Both the position numbers and the translations under genes were made by a program. Under the pieces are notes generated by a model that had not been told where the DNA came from, made no database searches, and saw only the letters and a program-made list of their open reading frames with translations. 64,000 bases of DNA from Phormidium ambiguum IAM M-71 (GTDB lineage: Bacteria; Cyanobacteriota; Cyanobacteriia; Cyanobacteriales; Aerosakkonemataceae). Location of the stretch: assembly GCF_001904725.1 (NCBI RefSeq), contig NZ_MRCE01000003.1:62001-126000 (forward strand), written 5' to 3'. Shown one piece after another: positions 57,760-64,000 of this stretch (its first letter is position 1; each line of letters starts with the position of its first letter).

Positions 57760-58605
57760 ATGAGCGAAAATCCCGGCTCAATCAGAGATTACATCCGACC
57801 AAGCAAACTCCAACCGACGGTTTTTTGGCGGCTGGCTGAAGACATTCCTAAACCTTTGAATACAGTACTAGTAATTACTTCCATTGGTGCGCCTTTGTTA
57901 CTATGGTGGTTAATTACTACTTTCGGAAACATTGACCCAAAATTTTTACCTTCCCCTGCTAAAGTGATGGAGGCATTCGGCAGATTATGGAGTACTCGAG
58001 AACTGCTAAAAGATACAGTTGCGAGTCTCTGGCGCGTCGGTGTTGGGTTTACTTTAGCAGCATTAGTTTCCATTCCCATTGGGATATTAATGGGTAGTTT
58101 TGCTAGCATTCGCGCCTTATTAGAACCGCTATTTGGACTAATGCGCTATATGCCCGCACCTGCTTTTATTCCCTTACTAATTTTATATTTGGGAATTGGA
58201 GAAGAACCGAAAATTACTCTCATATTTATTGGGGTTTTCTTCTTCAACTCCTTAATGGTAATGGATACTGTAAAGTTTGTATCAAAAGATTTGATTGAAG
58301 CAAGTTATATTTTAGGAGGCGATCGCAAACAAGCCTTGCTGCAAGTAATTTTCCCCCACGTCCTACCGGGAATCATCGATGCTTGTCGCATCAACTTAGC
58401 AGCAGCTTGGCAATTAGTAATTGTTTCTGAACTAATTGCCGCTACAGAAGGTTTAGGTCGTCGCATCAGTGTCGCGGGTAGATTTCTCAAAACTGATGAA
58501 ATCTTTGTCGGACTAATAGTAATTGGAGTAATTGGATTATCTTTCGATCTATTTTTCCAGTATCTCTTAAGAGTTTCTTGTAAATGGGCAAGTCAGAAGC
58601 GGTAA
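57760..58605 (+). CDS. ABC transporter permease (probable guanidine importer)
   Basis: 281 aa with about six membrane helices and the conserved BPD loop (VIFPHVLPGIIDACRINLAAAW). N-terminal cytoplasmic stretch of ~45 residues. It belongs to the SsuC/NtrB-type permease family. Works with the adjacent binding protein and ATPase. Confidence 0.88.
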   Translation: MSENPGSIRDYIRPSKLQPTVFWRLAEDIPKPLNTVLVITSIGAPLLLWWLITTFGNIDPKFLPSPAKVMEAFGRLWSTRELLKDTVASLWRVGVGFTLAALVSIPIGILMGSFASIRALLEPLFGLMRYMPAPAFIPLLILYLGIGEEPKITLIFIGVFFFNSLMVMDTVKFVSKDLIEASYILGGDRKQALLQVIFPHVLPGIIDACRINLAAAWQLVIVSELIAATEGLGRRISVAGRFLKTDEIFVGLIVIGVIGLSFDLFFQYLLRVSCKWASQKR

Positions 58606-58803
58606 GGAGGCAAGGGGGAATAAAAGTTTTTTACTTCTACAAGTTGAATATAGAAACTTTCAATGAATTATTAAAACTTATTCTTCTCTTTCCTTAGCGT
58701 CTTATGTGCTACGCACACGCTACGCGAATGTGGTTCAAAAAAAAGCCAAATTAAATACAGATTCAGTTAATGAAAAACAACTCAAATTAGCGAGGCTAAA
58801 ACT
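58606..58803. repeat. spacer with degenerate dispersed repeat
   Basis: 198 bases between permease and ATPase genes. Contains TGTGCTACGCACACGCTACG and TTCCTTAGCGTC, degenerate forms of repeats seen elsewhere. No gene. Confidence 0.5.
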
Positions 58804-59580
58804 ATGTATTTGCAAATTACCAATCTGCACAAAGATTTTCAAACCAAAAACGGTACTTTAGTCGTCCTTAAAGATATTAATATGACGATTAAAGAAGGGG
58901 AATTTATTTGTGCTGTTGGGGCATCAGGTTCAGGTAAATCAACATTATTAAGGCAAATTGCTGGACTTGATATGCCAACTTCTGGAGAAATAAAAGTTGA
59001 TGGCAAAACAATCACCGGACCGGGGCCCGATCGCGGTATGGTATTTCAACACTACACGCTTTATCCTTGGATGAATGTACAAGAAAACACTGAATTTGGA
59101 TTGAAGCTTCAAGGTGTACCAAAAAAAGTCAGAAAAGAGCAAGCAAGCTATTATTTAAGTGTGGTGGGATTGGCTAAGTTTGCTAAGTCATTGCCGAAAG
59201 AATTATCTGGGGGAATGAAACAACGTGCAGCGATCGCCCGCGCCTTAGCTTCCGAACCAAAAGTATTATTAATGGATGAACCTTTCGGCGCATTAGATGT
59301 TCATACCAAAGAATCAATGCACGAATTTATGCTAGACCTTTGGAAAAGAACAAAAATCACCATTTTTATGATTACTCACGATGTGGAAGAAGCTGTCTTT
59401 CTCTCCAATCGAATTTATGCTTTAGGCGCACGTCCTGGTACAGTCAGAAAAGAAATTACTGTCAAATTACCCGATCGCACTCCCAATGTGAAACGCCACA
59501 ACATTTTCCATGACTACCGAGATGAACTGATGGAATTATTACGGAAACATGGACAGGAAGCTGTAGCAGTCGCCGCTTAA
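58804..59580 (+). CDS. ABC transporter ATP-binding protein (probable guanidine importer)
   Basis: 258 aa. Walker A GASGSGKS (40-47), Q-loop MVFQHYTLYPWMNV, signature LSGGMKQRAAIA, Walker B VLLMDEPFGALD and H-loop ITHDVEEA. Of the nitrate/sulphonate/taurine family. Third gene of the transporter, separated by 198 bases from the permease. Confidence 0.9.
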   Translation: MYLQITNLHKDFQTKNGTLVVLKDINMTIKEGEFICAVGASGSGKSTLLRQIAGLDMPTSGEIKVDGKTITGPGPDRGMVFQHYTLYPWMNVQENTEFGLKLQGVPKKVRKEQASYYLSVVGLAKFAKSLPKELSGGMKQRAAIARALASEPKVLLMDEPFGALDVHTKESMHEFMLDLWKRTKITIFMITHDVEEAVFLSNRIYALGARPGTVRKEITVKLPDRTPNVKRHNIFHDYRDELMELLRKHGQEAVAVAA

Positions 59581-59659
59581 TCATTCCCCCTCCCCGTTTA
59601 CGGGGAGGGGTTAGGGGTGGGGTTCCGTGCGGTGCATTTTCATAGAGAATTGGTATCAA
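59581..59659 (+). repeat. G/C-rich palindromic repeat family B
   Basis: CCCCTCCCCGTTTACGGGG, then AGGGGTTAGGGGTGGGG and right flank CATAGAGAATTGGTATC. It starts right at the stop codon of the ATPase gene. Confidence 0.75.
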
Positions 59660-59702
59660 TTACAATTAATGTCAATTCGTAAATTTTAGTTGAATTGACA
59701 TC

Positions 59703-60689
59703 ATGTTCCAAAAAATTACTTTTATTATTATCACTGCTATATTAATAATTTTAGGTATACTATCTTTATTGGTTTATTTTGCCTGGATTTGGCCATTAGA
59801 ACTATTAGCTCATTTCCGTTGGCAATACTTAATTATATCATTAATATTCACGATCGTTTTCATTGTTCTAGCGAAAGTCGGTAAGTTAAATAATAAATTA
59901 TTCACGATCGCTATTTTATTGATTTTAGGATTAAATGCAGTTGATATAATTCCCTGGTATTTGCCTAATTCACAACAGGTTGTTGGTACTCCAGGTAAAC
60001 CATTGCGGGTTTTGTTTTTTAATTCCAGTTTTCAAAACAACCAAGACAACAAAGTATTTAATTTAATTCAAAGTAATCGACCTGATTTGGCTTTATTAGC
60101 AGAAGTTAATGACAGCGCATTTAAAATCCTAAAAGCACAGCTAAAAGATACTTTACCTTACACTTTTAAAAGTCCGGGTGGAGGTTTAGCAGTTTTGAGT
60201 CGTTTTTCTTTTGCAGATATTAGGGCCGATCGTTTAAATAGCCAAGGTAATCATAGTATCATTGCTAATTTGGAAGTAAACAAACAACTAATTAAATTTA
60301 TTGGAATTCATCCTTTAGTACCCGTAACCCCGAAAAATTTTCATCGTCGTAATAGTCAGTTAGCCGCTGTGAGTAGTTATATTCAAAGGCAGAATCAGCC
60401 ATTAATATTAATGGGGGACTTTAATCTTACACCTTGGTCGCCTTACTATCGCCAGTTAATAGAAACAACTAAATTACATGATACAAGGCTAGGTTTTGGA
60501 ATTTTACCCAGTTGGCCTAGACCAACAACCGATCTCCGTTTACCGTCTTGGCTAATTCCTTTTGTGAATATTCCGATCGATCACTGTTTAGTTAGTCAGC
60601 AATTTCGCGTTAGGCAAATCTATACAGGCGCAAATGCAAATTCTGACCACGCATCATTGATTGTTGATTTAGTATTACAAACAAATTAA
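59703..60689 (+). CDS. endonuclease/exonuclease/phosphatase family protein with membrane anchor
   Basis: 328 aa. Three N-terminal membrane helices (about 5-27, 36-58, 63-85), then an EEP domain with LLAEVND (catalytic Glu), LMGDFNLTPWSP and NSDHASLIVD, plus IGIHPLVP. It may cleave phosphodiesters of lipids, nucleic acids or polymers at the membrane surface. Substrate unknown. Confidence 0.87.
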   Translation: MFQKITFIIITAILIILGILSLLVYFAWIWPLELLAHFRWQYLIISLIFTIVFIVLAKVGKLNNKLFTIAILLILGLNAVDIIPWYLPNSQQVVGTPGKPLRVLFFNSSFQNNQDNKVFNLIQSNRPDLALLAEVNDSAFKILKAQLKDTLPYTFKSPGGGLAVLSRFSFADIRADRLNSQGNHSIIANLEVNKQLIKFIGIHPLVPVTPKNFHRRNSQLAAVSSYIQRQNQPLILMGDFNLTPWSPYYRQLIETTKLHDTRLGFGILPSWPRPTTDLRLPSWLIPFVNIPIDHCLVSQQFRVRQIYTGANANSDHASLIVDLVLQTN

Positions 60690-60833
60690 TTTCTGTATCT
60701 TAAGCCTTAATACCTAAGATTGATGTCAATCTAGTAAATTACCATTATCTTAATAGAAGTGAATCAATTGGGGTCAGCTTATTTAAAGACCCTAACTATA
60801 AAATCTGTTTTTTTTCGGGGGTTTCCCCCATTG

Positions 60834-60879
60834 TTTAAGCGCTTTCTGGCGGATTATATTCTTCCAGAAAGCGCTTAAA
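60834..60879. terminator. bidirectional hairpin terminator
   Basis: 16-bp perfect stem TTTAAGCGCTTTCTGG / CCAGAAAGCGCTTAAA with a 14-base loop, between the 3' ends of the EEP gene (+) and the GST gene (-), with A/T-rich tails on both sides. Confidence 0.8.
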
Positions 60880-60893
60880 AATTTAAATTGAAT

Positions 60894-61589
60894 TCATGAT
60901 AAATTTTTGGATGTCTGACCGAAGAGAATTTTTTTGCTTTCTTCAGTAATAGTAGGTTGACTCATCCAAGGTTGACCTTTTTCGTAAGCGCGAATTACAG
61001 CAGGGCGCGATCGCACACTCTCAAACCAACGTTTTAAATTGGGAAACTCATCTAAGTTTTGTTGCTGCTTCTCATAAGGCACAATCCAAGGATAGCAAGC
61101 CATGTCAGCAATTGAATATTCGCCAACAATATATTCCTTGCCTTCTAATTGTTTATTTAACACTCCATAAAGTCGATTAGTTTCTCGAACATAACGATCG
61201 ATCGCATACGGAATCTTCTCTGGAGCATATTGTCCAAAATGATGATTTTGTCCTGCCATCGGCCCTAAACCACCAACTTGCCAAAATAACCACTCACTAA
61301 CTGCCTTCCGTTCCCGTAAAGAATTAGGCAGAAACTTTCCAGTTTTTTCTGCTAAATATTGCAAAATAGCACCTGACTCAAATACCGAAATTGCTTCCCC
61401 ACCATCTGTCGGTCGATCGTCGATAATAGCAGGCATTCGATTATTCGGTGAAATTTTGAGAAACTCTGGTTTAAACTGCTCGCCAGCACTAATATCAACA
61501 GGTACAATTTGATATTCTAATTCTGCTTCCTCTAAAAAAATCGTGATCTTATGACCGTTGGGTGTAGGCCAGTAGTAAAGTTCAATCAT
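60894..61589 (-). CDS. glutathione S-transferase family protein (YfcG/YghU-like)
   Basis: 231 aa. N-terminal thioredoxin-like domain (MIELYYWPTPNGHKITIFLEE; NNRMPAIID with cis-Pro; VFESGAILQYLAEK) and helical C-terminal domain (GQNHHFGQYAPEKIPYAIDRY; SIADMACYPW). Thr9 and Asn11 fit the glutathione-disulphide reductases of the Nu class (YfcG). It probably protects against oxidative stress. An inverted repeat lies in its leader at 61597-61627. Confidence 0.9.
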   Translation of the reverse strand: MIELYYWPTPNGHKITIFLEEAELEYQIVPVDISAGEQFKPEFLKISPNNRMPAIIDDRPTDGGEAISVFESGAILQYLAEKTGKFLPNSLRERKAVSEWLFWQVGGLGPMAGQNHHFGQYAPEKIPYAIDRYVRETNRLYGVLNKQLEGKEYIVGEYSIADMACYPWIVPYEKQQQNLDEFPNLKRWFESVRSRPAVIRAYEKGQPWMSQPTITEESKKILFGQTSKNLS

Positions 61590-61596
61590 GACAATA

Positions 61597-61627
61597 ACTT
61601 ACCCTAATTCCTTCATATAGGGTAAGT
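61597..61627. promoter_or_regulatory. inverted repeat in the GST leader
   Basis: ACTTACCCTA / TAGGGTAAGT, 10-bp arms with an 11-base loop, ending eight bases before the GST start codon. It could be an operator or an RNA hairpin masking the ribosome site. Confidence 0.45.
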
Positions 61628-61668
61628 CACATCTAAATATTTGCCTACTATTTTTAGACACATCGACA

Positions 61669-61697
61669 AAGCCAACTCAGATTAATAGAGTTGGCTT
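61669..61697. terminator. hairpin, possible terminator
   Basis: AAGCCAACTC / GAGTTGGCTT with a 9-base loop, followed on the plus strand by a T-rich run. It lies about 185 bases downstream of the small gene at 61882 (minus). Which transcript it ends is unclear. Confidence 0.45.
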
Positions 61698-61881
61698 AAT
61701 TGTTTTTACAGGCGAACGAAAATTTCCGACCATGACTTCCCGGAACTTGCCGGAATTGTAGCCAAAACAGCTACTTTTGCAAACATTCAAATATCTCAAT
61801 ATGGTCGATCAGATGTGAACAGGTTTGAGGGGATAAATCATGATGGGAAAGATTTTTCTACCATTCCATCTAGTATTTTTG

Positions 61882-62082
61882 TTATCTAAGTAACCTGGTT
61901 ACTCGCACGTCGTATTCAATGCCTTGTGGATGATCGGTTCTCGCTTGTCGCCTTGCCATGTTGTCGGCTGTTTCTCTTGATTGTGCGTCGATTTCGTAGC
62001 GTGTCGTTCCACTGCGGTATGTATCGGCTGTTGATTCAAAACATTCTTTGATATCAACCAACACCTCATAAGTATGATTCAT
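61882..62082 (-). CDS. small conserved hypothetical protein
   Basis: 66 aa from the ATG at 62082, with a strong AGGAGG site; an upstream in-frame start at 62148 lacks one. Charged, soluble, with the pattern YEVLVDIKECFESTADTYR. Resembles small cyanobacterial proteins of unknown role. Confidence 0.7.
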   Translation of the reverse strand: MNHTYEVLVDIKECFESTADTYRSGTTRYEIDAQSRETADNMARRQARTDHPQGIEYDVRVTRLLR

Positions 62083-62591
62083 TTTGGGTGCCTCCTCGTT
62101 TTGGTTTAAACGATCGAGATTTATACAAATAAGTATAGGAATACTCAAGAGATCAAACTTTAAATAAATACAATTCTTAGCAACTCTTTATAATTTACTA
62201 AATAAACTATTTTTTATAATTTTATCAATTTAAAAAGACTTGTTAAAAAATGTTAAAGACAACTGTGCAATAAATTTCTTTGTTACTTGATTCGAGTTAT
62301 TTTAGTCTTGTCATCTATAAAAAGATAGATTGTTAATTTTTAGTATTTTTATTTCTAAAAATTTTAATGGCATTGATAAATCTCAAAATCTGTTTTGAAA
62401 ATTATTCAGTAAATCTACGTATTAATTTTATAGTAAAGAGTCTTTTGCAGCGATATTTTGATTTATAAACTGTAAAAATAGCTAATCTGATAAATGCCAT
62501 CAAAAATAGGGATAACAGATTAGAGTAGAGTAGTGAGATTTTGAGTCTAAACCTTTTATATTAAATTAAATACCTTGTTAGAAAGTAGAGT
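62083..62591. other. long AT-rich spacer
   Basis: 509 bases, divergent between the small gene and the PAS sensor. No gene, repeat or recognisable operator was found. Confidence 0.4.
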
Positions 62592-64000
62592 ATGTTAGCG
62601 ATCGAAGACCCCATTATCTACTATCAGTTAGCGGGATATGAACGGCTACAAACCCCCATTTGGATTTTTGATATCCAGCATCTTAAAATGATGTGGGCGA
62701 ACCGCGCCGCTTTACGACTCTGGAAAGCAGGAAGTTTAAAAGAATTGCTCAACCGCGATCTTAGTCAAATTTATGCGGCAAATTACACTCGCTGGCAAAG
62801 TTATTTAGAACGGTTTGAACAAGGAGAAACAGTTATTGAACTGTTTACATTTTCTCCAGAAAAAAATGCCGTATCTGTTCGATGCAACTGTTCTGGTATT
62901 ACCCTAGAAAACGGGCGCTTTGTAATGTTAGTGGAAGCAGAAGAAATTACTAACGTATCACTAGATACTCTACTTTGTGCCGAAGCCTTGCGTCACACAA
63001 CTGTAATAATTTCTTTATGTAACGAATTAGGAGAATTACTATTTCAAAATCCGGCTGCTATTAATTGTTATGGTAATCATATATCAAATCCAGAAAATCA
63101 ATATTTAAAGCAACGGTTTTTTTATCAAAATATTTGGCAGCAAGTTAAGCAAACAGTAATTAATCAAGGTATATATAAGGGTGATATTCAAGTTTTAACT
63201 CAACAAGGGGTACGTTGGCATTCTCTGGAAATTCGCCCAACTAAAAATCCTCTAAATGGTTGTAATATGCTGTTGGTGAATGAACATGATATCACTGCAT
63301 TTAAACAGAATGAACAGAAATTGCGGTGGAAAGAAACTTTATTGCGATCGATGGCTAATACTTCTCCTTCAGCTTTTTATGTCGTCGATAATCGCACCGA
63401 TGAAATTCTCTACTTTAGTTCCAAACTCTGTCAACTTTGGGGTATTGAGCATTTAGAATCAAAAATGGAAAGAGGTGAAGTGAAAAATCTTGAAGTGATT
63501 TCTCATTGTGCCAATCAATTGATAGATGTTCCGGCATTCAGTAAAGTTTGTAAACCGTTGCAAGATCAAAACAACCGGGAAGTTGTAGAAGATGAAATTC
63601 CTTTTAAAGATGGTAGAATCATTCGGAGGTTTTCGGCACAAATTCGGGATCAAGACGATCGCTATTTTGGGAGACTCTACATATTTGAAGATATTACAGA
63701 GCGCAAACGTATTGAAGAGCAATTACAATTAGCAGACTTTTCTGTAGAAAACTCTTCCCTCTCTACAGTTTGGATCGATCGCAACGCCAAAATTATTCGT
63801 GCTAATAAAAAAGCTTGTGAACAAATGGGTTTTTCCCGTGAAGAGTTGTTATCAATGTATGTGTGGGATTGCGATCCTAACTTTTCTCAAGAAGTATGGG
63901 CTGCACATTGGGAACAACTTAAAAAACAAAAAACTATGTCCTTTACTTCAGAAAATTTTAGTAAGGACGGCACAACTATTCCGGTAGAAGTTACCTTAAA
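62592..64000 (+). CDS. multi-PAS sensor protein, truncated by the window edge
   Basis: At least 469 aa, open to the edge. It begins MLAIEDPIIYYQL with at least three PAS-type domains: the first has PIWIFDIQHLKMMWANRAAL, the second ends with LVNEHDITAFKQNEQKL and the third with YIFEDITERKRIEEQL, and a fourth begins (STVWIDRNAKIIRANKKAC). The C-terminal output (kinase or GGDEF) lies outside. The start may lie further upstream, but no better ATG is near. Confidence 0.85.
   Translation, partial: MLAIEDPIIYYQLAGYERLQTPIWIFDIQHLKMMWANRAALRLWKAGSLKELLNRDLSQIYAANYTRWQSYLERFEQGETVIELFTFSPEKNAVSVRCNCSGITLENGRFVMLVEAEEITNVSLDTLLCAEALRHTTVIISLCNELGELLFQNPAAINCYGNHISNPENQYLKQRFFYQNIWQQVKQTVINQGIYKGDIQVLTQQGVRWHSLEIRPTKNPLNGCNMLLVNEHDITAFKQNEQKLRWKETLLRSMANTSPSAFYVVDNRTDEILYFSSKLCQLWGIEHLESKMERGEVKNLEVISHCANQLIDVPAFSKVCKPLQDQNNREVVEDEIPFKDGRIIRRFSAQIRDQDDRYFGRLYIFEDITERKRIEEQLQLADFSVENSSLSTVWIDRNAKIIRANKKACEQMGFSREELLSMYVWDCDPNFSQEVWAAHWEQLKKQKTMSFTSENFSKDGTTIPVEVTL

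Overview
This is a cyanobacterial chromosome segment, very probably from a filamentous or otherwise large-genome species. The evidence is the many GCGATCGC-type (HIP1) octamers, cyanobacterial families (DUF1400 hydrolase, DUF3611/Tic21-like protein, PAP/fibrillin, SLH-OprB iron porin, cytochrome c6, AAA-like/WD40 signalling proteins), an NtcA-type promoter and several families of dispersed palindromic repeats. No rRNA, tRNA, phage, transposase or CRISPR array was seen.

Layout. 1-7.6 kb: a truncated RND efflux adaptor, a methylglyoxal-synthase-like/diacylglycerol-kinase fusion, DUF1269, a DUF1400 alpha/beta hydrolase, a Tic21-like membrane protein and an AI-2E family exporter. 7.6-16.5 kb: a tightly packed minus-strand run (LicC-like nucleotidyltransferase, APH/LicA-like kinase fold, two TagB/TagF-type polymerases, an orphan PstB, histidine kinase, OmpR-type regulator) facing a glycerophosphodiester phosphodiesterase across a spacer with Pho-box-like repeats. 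This looks like an undescribed phosphate-linked surface-polymer system and is the main novelty candidate. 16.6-20 kb: an MFS transporter and an iron-uptake porin. 20-32.2 kb: a signalling island with an ethylene-receptor-like hybrid kinase, an HTH-AAA ATPase, a chemoreceptor, a MetOD1 protein paired with a PAS kinase, and an AAA/14-blade WD40 protein. 32.4-35.1 kb: a TPR protein, cytochrome c6 (petJ) and a divergent BlaI/BlaR-type pair that matches the PetR/PetP copper switch.

35.5-45.8 kb: mostly housekeeping or hypothetical genes (an archaeal-type riboflavin-kinase-like protein, PAP/fibrillin, SurE, a CSP41-like epimerase, PgsA, a DUF5009 acyltransferase-like protein, MsrA, YbaY, an R2K ATP-grasp protein, a nucleoside deaminase). 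45.8-46.4 kb: a gene-poor stretch filled with repeats. 46.4-53.1 kb: a complete nine-gene N-ATPase operon (atpDCQRBEFAG), a probable Na+-translocating alternative F-type ATPase. 53.6-59.6 kb: a guanidine-use operon with an NtcA box, a guanidine-I (ykkC) riboswitch, guanidine hydrolase, its HypA/HypB-like nickel chaperones and an ABC importer. 59.7-64 kb: an exo/endonuclease/phosphatase family protein, a glutathione-S-transferase, a small protein and a truncated multi-PAS sensor.

All functional calls come from reading motifs and remembered family features. No database search was run.
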